From positions 1 to 64,000 of the forward strand of contig NZ_FWXH01000008.1 of the NCBI RefSeq assembly GCF_900176305.1: a stretch of DNA of 64,000 bases. The letters are read 5' to 3'. The stretch's first letter is position 1; each line of letters begins with the position of its first letter. This document shows positions 1 through 9,130 of the stretch, piece after piece. The notes beneath the pieces were generated by a model that was given only the letters and a program-made list of their open reading frames with translations, was not told the origin of the DNA and made no database searches. The translations under genes were made by a program, and so were the position numbers. This DNA is from Clostridium acidisoli DSM 12555. GTDB taxonomy: Bacteria > Bacillota > Clostridia > Clostridiales > Clostridiaceae.

Positions 1-267
1 TAATATGTTGAACAATAACATAGGATGTATTTAAATTTTAATTTATTGTATTCTGTTGTCAAAGCTATTAATGTTGAACAATAACATAAGATGTACACAT
101 CTAGAGTTTGCGCGAGAGTGCATATGACTTCATGAACAAAATATTTAGATGCCAAAGAAATAATGTATTAAACCAATTATGAACAATAACATAATATGTA
201 TTTAAATAATTTTTTGATATATTTTTTTATAGAATTTGAATATCAACATGTAATGTAGAATTTAAAG
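1..267 (+). CRISPR. Trailer end of a first CRISPR array
   Basis: A repeat lies at 7-36 (variant with GAACAATAAC and ATAGGATG), followed by a 36-nt spacer (37-72), the 135-bp composite element (73-207), a short 27-nt spacer (208-234) and a strongly decayed terminal repeat at 235-267 that still carries TTGAA, AACAT, AATGTA and TTTAAA in register. Decay towards the right and the terminator just after it show that this is the leader-distal end; the leader lies outside the window. The repeat family is the same as that of the array at 9339-11734, so both should be served by the cas operon between them. Confidence 0.9.
73..207 (+). repeat. Composite CRISPR-derived element, copy 1
   Basis: 135 bp: degenerate repeat whose last 8 nt are ACACATCT instead of ATTTAAAT, a 28-nt pseudo-spacer with a GCGC-GAGA-GTGC hairpin, a second much-decayed repeat (TGAACA...AGATG...AAAT), a 16-nt pseudo-spacer, and a nearly intact repeat at 178-207. 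Two further copies of identical length lie at 11170-11304 and 11536-11670. Its role is unknown; a crRNA-like regulatory RNA is one possibility (inference). Confidence 0.85.
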
Positions 268-310
268 GAACTGCAATGATTGTAACAATGCCATTGCAGT
301 TCCTTTTTTA
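264..310 (+). terminator. Rho-independent terminator after array 1
   Basis: A long perfect stem, AAGGAACTGCAATG pairing with CATTGCAGTTCCTT, is followed by a T run. It separates transcription of the first array from the cas operon, which therefore needs its own promoter. Confidence 0.92.
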
Positions 311-350
311 TTAATCATCAAATTTATTGATATATTTTTTTAAAAAAGTA

Positions 351-379
351 TTGAAATTCCATTTATGGAGATATAAAAT
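351..379 (+). promoter_or_regulatory. Candidate sigma-A promoter of the cas operon
   Basis: TTGAAA (351-356), a 17-bp spacer and TAAAAT (374-379) lie between the array terminator and cas6. The -10 region overlaps the left arm of an imperfect inverted repeat, TTTATGGAGATAT (362-374) with ATATCCTCCATAAA (426-439), which could be an operator or a leader hairpin. Confidence 0.55.
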
Positions 380-504
380 ATAATTATAAAGCAATTTACA
401 AAAGATTAAGAGTAATAAACAAATGATATCCTCCATAAAATATTTGATTTAATGTAGGTATTTTATAGAATTGAGATTTTAATATTGCAGGGAGGTGAAT
501 AAAA

Positions 505-1200
505 TTGATAAAAGTATATGAAATTTCTTTAAAAGTATATCTTCTTGAAAATATAGAAGAAAAAAGTGTTCTTCAATCAATAGCAGAACTAATAGATAAA
601 AGTTTTACTAAAAATTCAGAATTGGCAGAATTTCATGAAACAAATACCTACAAAAAATACGTATTTAACGCATTGTACCCAATTGAAAGAAACAAAGTTT
701 ATTTTAAGGGAAGAATATATAGTTTTCAAATAAGAACTGTAGATGAAAAGCTGTGCAGTCATTTTGAAAAGGTGCTTGTTAATGAATATACTGATAAATT
801 TAAGATTCTCACAGTGAAAAAAAGAGTTGTTTCTCAAAAGAATATAGAAAAAATATACACCATTACGCCGTGTATAGAAAAGTTCGAAGATGGCTATTGG
901 AAAAATAATCACTCTGTAGAGGAATTTGAAAAAAGATTAACAGACAATTTAATAAAAAAATATATTCAAGTTACTGGTAAAAAAATTGATGAAGACATAG
1001 AAATATTTAACTTGATTGAATTTAACAATAAGAAACCTATATCGGTTAACTATAAAAGTGTTAAACTTCTTGGCGATAAAGTGACTTTATATGCAGCAAA
1101 TAATTCATTAGCACAAGAACTTTTATATTTTGCACTTGGTGTAGGACTGTTGGAGATGAATGGCAGAGGGTTGGGATATGTAAACTACAAATGGATGTAG
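505..1200 (+). CDS. cas6: CRISPR endoribonuclease Cas6 (type I-B)
   Basis: Cas6 cuts the pre-crRNA inside each repeat and leaves an 8-nt handle on crRNAs. The 231-residue protein has the RAMP layout with the diagnostic C-terminal glycine-rich loop (GVGLLEMNGRGLGYVN, about 213-228). His44 with nearby Tyr49/Tyr52 is a plausible catalytic site, as in other Cas6 proteins (inference). The start is TTG, set by the GGAGGTG ribosome site at 491-497, 7 nt upstream. It is the first gene of the cas operon; cas8b follows after 13 bp. Family assignment rests on the glycine loop, size and operon position. Confidence 0.93.
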   Translation: MIKVYEISLKVYLLENIEEKSVLQSIAELIDKSFTKNSELAEFHETNTYKKYVFNALYPIERNKVYFKGRIYSFQIRTVDEKLCSHFEKVLVNEYTDKFKILTVKKRVVSQKNIEKIYTITPCIEKFEDGYWKNNHSVEEFEKRLTDNLIKKYIQVTGKKIDEDIEIFNLIEFNNKKPISVNYKSVKLLGDKVTLYAANNSLAQELLYFALGVGLLEMNGRGLGYVNYKWM

Positions 1201-1213
1201 GAGGTGATAAGAA

Positions 1214-2959
1214 ATGCTTAAGGATTGTATGGATAAATTTTATGGCATTTATGATGAAGACAAGGAAGATTATATTTTTGAAGATTATTATTTAAAAGAA
1301 GGAACTTATCTATTGGTAAATGAAAATGGAGATGTAGAAAAAGAATTTAAGGTTACTAAGAATAATAATGATAAGACCTATGATTACTACGATAAGTTTG
1401 CAGAAATGGATTATTTGTCAAAGCTAATTGATATGAACAAGCCAATCGATCCGAGTAAAGTAATTCACAGCAATAATTATTTGTCTTTTTTTATAAAGAA
1501 GGACAGCATAAAGGAAAAGCTTACAGAAGATATTATAGATGCATACTATGATATACTTCTAAATCCTATGAAAAAATATGAAAAAGATAAAAATAAGAAA
1601 AAAATGTATAAGGAAGTTGAAGAGGAATTTGGAAAAGTTCATGAAGAAAAACTTCAAAAAAATAAAACATGGATTAAAGAACATATAAAAAATTTAATTA
1701 GAGAGGAAAATAAAGAAAAAAATTATCTTAAGATATTTTTTGAGGCGGATATTGAGGAATATAGAAGGGAAAGTAAAAAGTATGTAATTCCCAATATATA
1801 TAATAGCACTCAGTACAATATAAATATTAAAGGCATAACCTATGGACTTCCAAATGACAATATGGGGCTTAATGCTAAAAAGCCATATCTTGAAAATAAA
1901 TCACGTAAAAACACACTTCCATATTTAATATCCACTGAAGAGGTAAGTAAGCAGAAAAAGTTTTTTGATTACTTAATGAATAATGCAAATCAAGGAAAAA
2001 ACAATGTATATGTAAGTGACGATAAAATAAAGTGCCTGCCTAAAGGACAATTCCTAGAAGAAGATTTTAATGGACATTTTTTGAGAATACAAAAAGGAAA
2101 AGAACTTGAAATTCACGATTTTGATAATATAGTGGGAATGAGATTTAAAATAAACAATTTGCAAGTTAAAATGGTAATCCCTATAGACTATTCGAAGATT
2201 AAACAAACTTTAGACTACGGTAAGATAGAGAATCTTAAGGAGCTTGAGGCTAATATAAATTCCACCTTTTTTAATAAGTTTTTATCTGGAAACTATTTTT
2301 CAAAGCCAAAGGATATAAGATTAAATGATTTTATAGTTAAGGAAAATCTACTAATGTATAGAGAGGCTTTTTTTGCATGGTTTTACAAGGGAAATTCAAG
2401 TGTAATAGAGCAGAGTTTTGACAAATTAACCATGTGTTTAATAAAAAATTCAATAAGTAATGAATATTTGATAAAGGCTAAAGAACAGTATAACCTCAGA
2501 AGTGGGGTGCTAGAATATTTCAAAGGAGTGAAAAACATGGCAGATATTACAATGGAATTATCTAATAAGCTTAGAAAAAAAATAAATAATGATACTACAG
2601 ATAAAATTGAAAGTGATGATGAATATTATTTTGCTGTTGGACAGGCTGTAAGTTACTTAATATCTTTAAATAAATCAAGTAAAAAAATGCATTCTCTTAT
2701 AAATCCAATATTAAATTGTAAAAGCAATGAAAGATTAAATGGAGAGATAATTAGATTATTTCAAAAGTATGATTATGCTATAGAAAAGAGAAATTTAAGA
2801 TTTAATAATTTAGGAACGATGATTTTAGGCTATATACCAGAAGGAAAACTAAATGAAAATTTACTGATTTCAGGATATCTGTATAGCAATCTGATATATG
2901 AAAAAAGCAAAACTGAAAATGGAAAAGGTGAAGTTGAAGGAGGAAAAGATCATGAATAA
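1214..2959 (+). CDS. cas8b: Cascade large subunit Cas8b (Csh1/TM1802-like)
   Basis: This 581-residue protein sits where type I-B systems encode their large Cascade subunit, which recognises the PAM and helps to load Cas3. The sequence is lysine- and glutamate-rich and highly divergent, as is normal for Cas8; no catalytic motif is expected or seen. The RBS AGGAGGTGA lies just before the ATG. The 3' end overlaps the cas7 start by 8 bp, indicating translational coupling. The call depends on position (cas6-X-cas7-cas5-cas3), size and the general Csh1/TM1802-like composition; the exact Cas8b subfamily is not resolved. Confidence 0.85.
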   Translation: MLKDCMDKFYGIYDEDKEDYIFEDYYLKEGTYLLVNENGDVEKEFKVTKNNNDKTYDYYDKFAEMDYLSKLIDMNKPIDPSKVIHSNNYLSFFIKKDSIKEKLTEDIIDAYYDILLNPMKKYEKDKNKKKMYKEVEEEFGKVHEEKLQKNKTWIKEHIKNLIREENKEKNYLKIFFEADIEEYRRESKKYVIPNIYNSTQYNINIKGITYGLPNDNMGLNAKKPYLENKSRKNTLPYLISTEEVSKQKKFFDYLMNNANQGKNNVYVSDDKIKCLPKGQFLEEDFNGHFLRIQKGKELEIHDFDNIVGMRFKINNLQVKMVIPIDYSKIKQTLDYGKIENLKELEANINSTFFNKFLSGNYFSKPKDIRLNDFIVKENLLMYREAFFAWFYKGNSSVIEQSFDKLTMCLIKNSISNEYLIKAKEQYNLRSGVLEYFKGVKNMADITMELSNKLRKKINNDTTDKIESDDEYYFAVGQAVSYLISLNKSSKKMHSLINPILNCKSNERLNGEIIRLFQKYDYAIEKRNLRFNNLGTMILGYIPEGKLNENLLISGYLYSNLIYEKSKTENGKGEVEGGKDHE

Positions 2960-3914
2960 AAGAGTTTACGGAATTATAGGAATAAAATCTATTATGGCAA
3001 ATTGGAATGCTGATTTTAGTGGACATCCAAAATCTATATTTAATGGTGACATTTTTGGAAGTGATAAAGCGTTAAAATACCCAATGAAAAAGATGTGGGA
3101 TGAAAATGGAGAAAAGGTTCTGTATATAAAATCCTTAAAAATTGAAGAGGATAAAAAGGAAGGCGTAAAGGTTAGACCCAAATCCCTAAAAGAAAGATAT
3201 GAAGAGATATTTGAGGTGAAGGATTTAAAAAAGGAAAAGGATAGTAAAAAGGTTATCACAAATTTATTTAGTGCAGTAGATGTGAAAAATTTTGGAGCAA
3301 CCTTTGCTGAAGAAGGAAATAATATAGCTATAACAGGGGCAGTGCAAATAGGTCAGGGCTTTAATAAATATGAAGATACAAGTGTTGAGGAGCAGCAAAT
3401 ATTGTCACCATTTAGGGATGCCAGCAAGGAAAAAAATAATACTGGAGGAGAAGATGATAAAGAGGCTGCTAATTCAACTACTTTGGGAACTAAAATTGTA
3501 AGCAGCGAAGCACATTACTTTTATCCTTTTGTAATTAATCCACTTGCTTATAAAGATTATGTGAAAATGGAAGTGACAGAAGGCTATACGGAAGATGACT
3601 ACAATAAATTTAAAGAAGCAGCAATAATATCAGCAACAGCCTTTAACACGAACTCTAAGCTTGGTTGCGAAAATGAACTTGCAATATTTATTGAAACAAA
3701 AGAGGATTTATATTTGCCAGATTTAGCTCAATATATTCGTTTTGAAAAAGGAGAAAGTAAAAATGTTATAACTCTAGGGTTTGACAGCATATTAAGCAAG
3801 GTTTCAGATAGAATTTTAAGTATTGAAGTATACTATAATCCACTAACTACTGAATTTGCAAATAAGCTAGAAAAAACAAAGTATTTTAATATTTTTACAA
3901 GGGAAGTGCTCTAA
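2952..3914 (+). CDS. cas7: Cascade backbone subunit Cas7 (Csh2)
   Basis: Cas7 polymerises along the crRNA spacer to form the Cascade backbone. The N-terminus MNKRVYGIIGIKSIMANWNA is typical of the Csh2 family, with later stretches (FGATFAEEGNNIAITGAVQI and the conserved aromatic/proline region around YFYPFVINPLAY) matching RAMP-fold Cas7. I start it at the ATG at 2952, behind GAAGGAGGA (2936-2944); an in-frame ATG at 2898 lies inside cas8b and has no ribosome site. Length is 320 residues, normal for the family. It overlaps cas8b by 8 bp and cas5 follows 3 bp after the stop. Confidence 0.92.
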   Translation: MNKRVYGIIGIKSIMANWNADFSGHPKSIFNGDIFGSDKALKYPMKKMWDENGEKVLYIKSLKIEEDKKEGVKVRPKSLKERYEEIFEVKDLKKEKDSKKVITNLFSAVDVKNFGATFAEEGNNIAITGAVQIGQGFNKYEDTSVEEQQILSPFRDASKEKNNTGGEDDKEAANSTTLGTKIVSSEAHYFYPFVINPLAYKDYVKMEVTEGYTEDDYNKFKEAAIISATAFNTNSKLGCENELAIFIETKEDLYLPDLAQYIRFEKGESKNVITLGFDSILSKVSDRILSIEVYYNPLTTEFANKLEKTKYFNIFTREVL

Positions 3915-3917
3915 AAC

Positions 3918-4658
3918 ATGAAAGCTTTAAAATTTATACTGAAAGGACAAACGGCTTTTTTTAAGAAACCAGACGTAAATACATATTTGTATTTTACCTA
4001 TGGAAATATTCACAAAATAGCAGTTTTAGGTATACTCGGTGCAGCTTTGGGCTTTGGGGGCTATAATCAGCAGGATAAAAAAGCTGTTTATCCAGATTTT
4101 TATGAGAAGCTTAAGAACATAAAAATAGCTATAGTGCCTTTAAATGAAAGAGCGTATGTTCCTAAAAGAGTGCAGAGCTTCAATAATTCCGTTGGATATG
4201 CCTCAAAAGAAGCAGGAGGAAATCTAATAGTTACAGAGCAATGGCTTGAAAAACCGCGTTGGGAAATATATGTGGAGTTAAATTCAAATATTTATGGCAA
4301 TGAGATAGCGGAGAGCTTTGAAAAAAATAGTTTTGTTTTTATACCTTACCTTGGAAAAAATGATCATTTTGCTGATATAGAAGATGCAGAAGAAGTTGAA
4401 CTTAAGGAAGAAAAAGAGGCTTATAAGCTTCACAGCCTGTTTTTTAAAAAACACTTTGAAATATTGAAGAGCGATGGCTTAGATATATTTGAAGAAGAAG
4501 AGGTTACTTGGAAATACGAAGAAAGATTGCCTGTACTTCTAGAGAAAAGTACAAATCAGTATATAACAGAGAGAATGGTATTTACTAATGCAAGTCTTGA
4601 ACTAAAAGAGAAGTGTACGGTTTATTCATGTGATGATAAAAATCTATTTTTATTTTAG
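3918..4658 (+). CDS. cas5: Cascade subunit Cas5 (type I-B, Cas5h)
   Basis: Cas5 caps the 5' handle of the crRNA within Cascade. The 246-residue product begins MKALKFILKGQTAFFKKPDV and has the glycine-rich segment GILGAALGFGGYNQQDKK (about residues 38-55), both characteristic of Cas5h/Cas5t N-terminal RAMP domains. It is placed directly after cas7, as in other type I-B operons, 3 bp from the cas7 stop and 9 bp before cas3. The cas3 RBS (AGGAGGC) overlaps its stop region. Confidence 0.92.
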   Translation: MKALKFILKGQTAFFKKPDVNTYLYFTYGNIHKIAVLGILGAALGFGGYNQQDKKAVYPDFYEKLKNIKIAIVPLNERAYVPKRVQSFNNSVGYASKEAGGNLIVTEQWLEKPRWEIYVELNSNIYGNEIAESFEKNSFVFIPYLGKNDHFADIEDAEEVELKEEKEAYKLHSLFFKKHFEILKSDGLDIFEEEEVTWKYEERLPVLLEKSTNQYITERMVFTNASLELKEKCTVYSCDDKNLFLF

Positions 4659-4667
4659 GAGGCAACC

Positions 4668-7250
4668 ATGTATTTTGAGGATGTGAAAAAATTTGATATA
4701 GAGAAAAATATTTCGGATTTAGATGAACTTTATGCTCATTTAAAGAAAGATGGAAGAGAGAAGCTCAAAGCTCATATAGATTTAGTCTACAGTTATTTTT
4801 TTAAGCTCTGCGCAGAAAAAAATTTAGATGATGTGTTTTTACGACTGGAGAGAAGTTTTTTTAAACATTCAGATAAAGTAGCAATAGGGCTTTGGAAGGA
4901 ACTAATAGTCAATACAATATACATGCATGATATTGGTAAGGTTAATGAACAATTTCAGCTTTTTAAAATGAAAAATGCGAAATTCAATGATATAGATACT
5001 CTTACTGTGCACTCTAAACATTCAATGCTTTCTGCATGCATATATTTTGATTACTATTTAGAAAGGGTTAAGGGTATAGAAAAAAGCAGTTCAAGTACAA
5101 TTATTTTGTTTTTAACATTAAATTCCTACATTATATCAAAGCATCACGGAACTTTAGAAAACTTTGCAGAGTTTAGAGAAAAGTTTTTAGATGCGTTTAG
5201 TGATTATAAAGAAAAAGCAGCTTTATATAGAAGCTATAAAGGGGAACTTAAAGAAAAATCTGATGGTTTTTTTCAAAAAGTATATAAAAATATAGAAAAA
5301 GCAATGGTGGATATTGAAAATGACAAAAAGTGGAAATCCATTGAAGTATATATTTATTCAAAGCTTCTTTTTTCTCTTCTTACAGCTTCTGATTTTTACG
5401 CAACCTCAAACTACAGTACTGGCAAAAAAATAGATCATATGGGGACTATTAAAGATATAAATAAGTACTACTCTATTTATAAAAATAGCAAAATATATGA
5501 GAAAATACAGCTTCACAAAGAAGCTTTAAAAGGAAATGGAGAAAGTCCCTTTGGGAAGAATGATATAAATAGACTTAGAACAGAAATGTTTTTGGAGGCA
5601 GAGGGAAATTTAGAGAAAGCAATTAATGAGAGTATATTTTATTTAGAAGCACCTACAGGAGCTGGAAAAACTAATACTTCAATAAACTTAGCTTTTAAAT
5701 TGATTGAAAAGTGTAAAAGTTTAAATAAGATTTTTTATATATTCCCATTTAATACTTTAGTAGAGCAGACTAAAAATTCTCTGGATGATATATTTGAAAA
5801 CAATAATGAAATAAAAAGAGAAATTGCGGTCATAAATTCTATAACACCAATAATGACAGAGGATAAGGAAGAGGACGGCAAAGAGATATATAATAAGGAG
5901 TTAAAGAAAAAAGTAGATTATGATAAATCACTTTTAGATAGACAATTTTTTCATTATCCTATTGTGTTAACTACGCACATAAATCTATTTACACACTTAT
6001 TTGGAAACAGCAGAGAAGCGGTGTTTCTAATAGCACATCTTGCAAATAGCGTAATTATCTTAGATGAGATACAAAGTTATAGAAACAATCTTTGGAAGGA
6101 AATAATTATATTCTTAAAAAAATATGCAGAGGTACTTAATATTAAAATAATAATAATGTCTGCCACCCTTCCAAGACTTGATAAATTAACTGATTCAGAT
6201 AAAAGCTTTGTGCAGCTAATTAAAAATAGGAGTAACTACTTTGAAAATTCACTCTTTAGGAATAGAGTTAAATTAGATTTTTCCTTGTTAAACGAAGAAG
6301 ATCCAATAGAAAAGATAAACGAAAAGGTTATAGCTATATCAAGAAACTCTAATAAGAACATATTAATTGAATTTATAAATAAGAATGCGGCTATGAATTT
6401 TTTTAAAGCTTTGCTTGAAATCAATAAAAATGAAAAGCTAGAAAGAAAGTTACTGCTTATAACTGGTGATGACAATAAAGCTGAGAGAAATAAAATAATA
6501 AAACAGGTTAAAGCAGAAAAAAATATAATTCTTGTAGCAACGCAGGTTATAGAGGCTGGTGTTGACATTGATATGGACATCGGTTTTAAGGATATGTCTA
6601 TACTAGATGCAGAGGAGCAATTCCTTGGAAGAATAAATCGTTCCTGTAAAAAAGATGACTGTACAGTATACTTTTTTAATTTAGATAAAGCTACTTATGT
6701 TTATAAGAGAGATTATAGAAAAGAAAAAGACATTACGCTTATAAATAAAGAAATAAGAGATATGTTAGTAAACAAAAACTTTTCTAAATTTTATGATTTA
6801 GTTATGGAAAGAATAGAAAAAGGTTTAAAGAAGGAAAATGATAGGAATATTGATGAATTTAGAAAAGAAATGATTTTTAAATTAGATTTTAAGGGTATAG
6901 AAAAAAGAATGCAGCTTATAGAAGATGAGGATAAGGAGTATCAAATTTTTTTAAGCAGAGATATAGAACTTGAAAATGGTGAAATCTTAAATGGGCATGA
7001 AGTTTGGGAGGAATACGTTGAGTTATTAAAGGACAACAAGCTTGGGTATGCTGAAAAGAAGGTTAAACTTTCTATAGTAAATGAAAAGATGAATTATTTT
7101 ATATACAAGGTAAAGCATTTATCAATTTCATACAATGATTTTGCTGGAAATATATATTGGATAAAAAATGGAGAAAATTATTTTACAGAAGGTAAGTTTG
7201 ATAGAGATAAGTTAAACAAAAGTGAGACAATTGGATGTGATATTCTATGA
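4668..7250 (+). CDS. cas3: CRISPR-associated helicase/nuclease Cas3 with HD domain
   Basis: Cas3 is the ATP-dependent 3'-5' helicase and ssDNA nuclease recruited by Cascade to destroy the target. The 860-residue protein has an N-terminal HD nuclease domain (MHDIGK with His87-Asp88, further histidines at 115/118 and 159/160) fused to an SF2 helicase: Walker A EAPTGAGKT near 326-334, Walker B box DEIQ near 465, motif III SATLP near 498, and motif VI QFLGRINR towards the C-terminus. All catalytic elements are intact, so the interference machinery looks functional. The last 4 bp overlap the cas4 start (ATGA). Confidence 0.96.
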   Translation: MYFEDVKKFDIEKNISDLDELYAHLKKDGREKLKAHIDLVYSYFFKLCAEKNLDDVFLRLERSFFKHSDKVAIGLWKELIVNTIYMHDIGKVNEQFQLFKMKNAKFNDIDTLTVHSKHSMLSACIYFDYYLERVKGIEKSSSSTIILFLTLNSYIISKHHGTLENFAEFREKFLDAFSDYKEKAALYRSYKGELKEKSDGFFQKVYKNIEKAMVDIENDKKWKSIEVYIYSKLLFSLLTASDFYATSNYSTGKKIDHMGTIKDINKYYSIYKNSKIYEKIQLHKEALKGNGESPFGKNDINRLRTEMFLEAEGNLEKAINESIFYLEAPTGAGKTNTSINLAFKLIEKCKSLNKIFYIFPFNTLVEQTKNSLDDIFENNNEIKREIAVINSITPIMTEDKEEDGKEIYNKELKKKVDYDKSLLDRQFFHYPIVLTTHINLFTHLFGNSREAVFLIAHLANSVIILDEIQSYRNNLWKEIIIFLKKYAEVLNIKIIIMSATLPRLDKLTDSDKSFVQLIKNRSNYFENSLFRNRVKLDFSLLNEEDPIEKINEKVIAISRNSNKNILIEFINKNAAMNFFKALLEINKNEKLERKLLLITGDDNKAERNKIIKQVKAEKNIILVATQVIEAGVDIDMDIGFKDMSILDAEEQFLGRINRSCKKDDCTVYFFNLDKATYVYKRDYRKEKDITLINKEIRDMLVNKNFSKFYDLVMERIEKGLKKENDRNIDEFRKEMIFKLDFKGIEKRMQLIEDEDKEYQIFLSRDIELENGEILNGHEVWEEYVELLKDNKLGYAEKKVKLSIVNEKMNYFIYKVKHLSISYNDFAGNIYWIKNGENYFTEGKFDRDKLNKSETIGCDIL

Positions 7251-7741
7251 AAATAAATGGAACTCTAATAAATTATTACTTTCATTGCAAACGGCAATTT
7301 TGGCTTCATGGAAATAGAATCAATCTTGAAGATAACAGTGAGGATGTTCGCATTGGTAAAATTCTTCATGAGCTTAAAAGCGAGGGTAAAAAGAATACTG
7401 AAATTTCAATAGATAATGTAAAAATAGATAAGATAACTGATGAATATCTTGTTGAAATAAAAAAATCTGATGCTGATATAGAGGCTGTTAAGTGGCAGGT
7501 TATTTTATATTTAAAGATATTGAAGGACAAAGGCATTGAGAGAAAAGGTAAAATTGAATTTGAAGAAAAAAACAAACAAAATAAAAAAATATTATATGTT
7601 GAGCTTACGGAAGAACTAGAAAAAGAATTAGAAAAATTAAAGATAGATATGGAAAAGCTTATGGAAAGTGAGATGCCTCCCAAAACCTATGAAGTTAAGA
7701 AATGCAAAAAGTGTGCATATTATGAATACTGTTATGTATAA
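7247..7741 (+). CDS. cas4: CRISPR adaptation nuclease Cas4
   Basis: Cas4 is a RecB-like Fe-S nuclease that trims prespacers in a PAM-dependent way before Cas1-Cas2 integration. The 164-residue protein keeps the four cluster cysteines (Cys14 in YFHCKRQ; Cys153, Cys156 and Cys162 at the C-terminus), an E-x-K motif (EIKKS) and the Q-x3-Y motif (QVILY). The start ATG overlaps the cas3 stop by 4 bp, so the two are coupled. A 91-bp gap without a recognisable signal separates it from cas1. Confidence 0.95.
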   Translation: MKINGTLINYYFHCKRQFWLHGNRINLEDNSEDVRIGKILHELKSEGKKNTEISIDNVKIDKITDEYLVEIKKSDADIEAVKWQVILYLKILKDKGIERKGKIEFEEKNKQNKKILYVELTEELEKELEKLKIDMEKLMESEMPPKTYEVKKCKKCAYYEYCYV

Positions 7742-7832
7742 GATGCTAGAGTGAAATTCAAGCGACTTAAAATTCAAAGGATTGTGGATTTATATGAATA
7801 ATTAGCAACCGATAAAATAAGCTGATGAGGAA

Positions 7833-8846
7833 GTGGAAATAGTGGGCAGTGGAACAAAATATATAATGAGTATGGGGGATATTAAAAGAAAAGATAATTC
7901 CATATTATTTAAGAATGAAAAGGGTAATTCTTATTTGCCTATAGAATCAGTAAAAGAAATATATTGTATGAATGAGGTAAATGTAAATAGCAAGTTTTTA
8001 GATCTAGCCGCCAAAGCAGGTATTACAATTCATTTCTTTAATTATTATGGATATTACAGCGGAACCTTTTATCCTAAAGAGAATCTTGTAAGCGGTAATT
8101 TAACAATAAAGCAAGCTGAGGCGTTTTTAAATAAAAGGAATGTTATAGCAAAGGCTTTTGTACAGGGAATTGCAGATAACATATATGAGGTTTTATATCA
8201 CTATTACAGACATGGTAAAAGCGAACTTAAGGAAACTTTAGATTGGATAAAAAATTCTGTTCCTTTGTATTTGCAAAATGATAAGATAAGTATAAAACAG
8301 ATACTTAGAGTGGAAGGTGAAACTTGGCAAAGATTTTATAGCGATTTTAAATATTTTCTTCCAGAGGATTTTGTGTTTAATAAAAGAGTAAAGAGACCAC
8401 CAGATAATCCCATGAATGCTCTTATCTCTTTTGGTAATTCTATTTTGTATTCTAAAACAGTGGCTCAAATTTACAATACTCATTTAAATCAAACTATAAG
8501 TTTTTTACACGAACCTTCTGAGGGCAGATTTTCATTAAGTTTAGATTTATCAGAAGTATTTAAGCCAGCCATAGTATATAAAACTATATTTGAACTGGTC
8601 AATACTAAAAAACTTCAGGTTACTAAGCATTTTGATAGAAAATATAATTATTGTTTATTAAATACCGCTGGAAAAAAGATATTTGTACAAGCCATAGAAG
8701 AAAGATTTGATGAGGTTTTTCAGCATAATAAATTAAAGAGAAAGGTATCCTACAAAACTGCAATAAAATTGGATGGATATAAACTTATAAAATTTATACT
8801 TGAAGGTAAAGAATTTAAGCCTTTTAGCCTGAAGGAGATGGTTTAG
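7833..8846 (+). CDS. cas1: CRISPR integrase Cas1
   Basis: Cas1 forms the spacer integrase with Cas2. The expected metal-ligand triad is present: the Glu in RVEGETW (about residue 160), the His in FLHEPSEGRF (about 226) and the Asp in SLSLDLSEVFKPA (about 240). Length, 337 residues, is normal. The start is uncertain: GTG at 7833 lies only 2 nt after GATGAGG, while the in-frame GTG at 7842 would give an N-terminus (MGSGTKYIMSMGDIKRKDN) that looks like other Cas1 proteins. The stop TAG shares one base with the cas2 GTG start. Confidence 0.95.
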   Translation: MEIVGSGTKYIMSMGDIKRKDNSILFKNEKGNSYLPIESVKEIYCMNEVNVNSKFLDLAAKAGITIHFFNYYGYYSGTFYPKENLVSGNLTIKQAEAFLNKRNVIAKAFVQGIADNIYEVLYHYYRHGKSELKETLDWIKNSVPLYLQNDKISIKQILRVEGETWQRFYSDFKYFLPEDFVFNKRVKRPPDNPMNALISFGNSILYSKTVAQIYNTHLNQTISFLHEPSEGRFSLSLDLSEVFKPAIVYKTIFELVNTKKLQVTKHFDRKYNYCLLNTAGKKIFVQAIEERFDEVFQHNKLKRKVSYKTAIKLDGYKLIKFILEGKEFKPFSLKEMV

Positions 8847-9130
8847 TGCGGAAAAACTTTAATTTTAATTATGCCTTTGTGTTTTATGATGTAAATGAGA
8901 AACGAGTAAATAAGGTGTTTAAGGTATGCAAGAAGTATTTTCATCATCACCAAAATTCTGTGTTTAGGGGCACAATAACCCCAGCTAATTTCATAAAATT
9001 AAAAAGTGAAATTAATAAGATAATTGAAGGTACGGACTTTGTAACCATAATAAAGCTTATAAATGGTGATTGCTTTGATGAGGAGACCTTAGGTATAAAT
9101 GAAAAAAATACAGAGGATTTAATCCTTTAA
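8846..9130 (+). CDS. cas2: CRISPR adaptation protein Cas2
   Basis: Cas2 is the structural core of the Cas1-Cas2 integrase. The 94-residue product has the ferredoxin-like opening YAFVFYDVNEKRVNKVFKVC with the conserved Asp after the first strand, then the typical FRGTITPANFIKLKSEI region. GTG start, preceded by AAGGAG at 8832-8837; it overlaps the cas1 stop by one base. It is the last gene of the operon and is followed by the CRISPR leader. Confidence 0.95.
   Translation: MRKNFNFNYAFVFYDVNEKRVNKVFKVCKKYFHHHQNSVFRGTITPANFIKLKSEINKIIEGTDFVTIIKLINGDCFDEETLGINEKNTEDLIL

Noticed and set aside
73-450. Element copy 1 targeting the cas promoter (short match AAAATATTT near 437)
   Set aside because: A nine-base A/T match in AT-rich DNA is not significant; no longer complementarity was seen.
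7742-7832. Missing small gene or promoter between cas4 and cas1
   Set aside because: Ninety-one bp with no supported frame, promoter or stem-loop; treated as a plain spacer in the operon.
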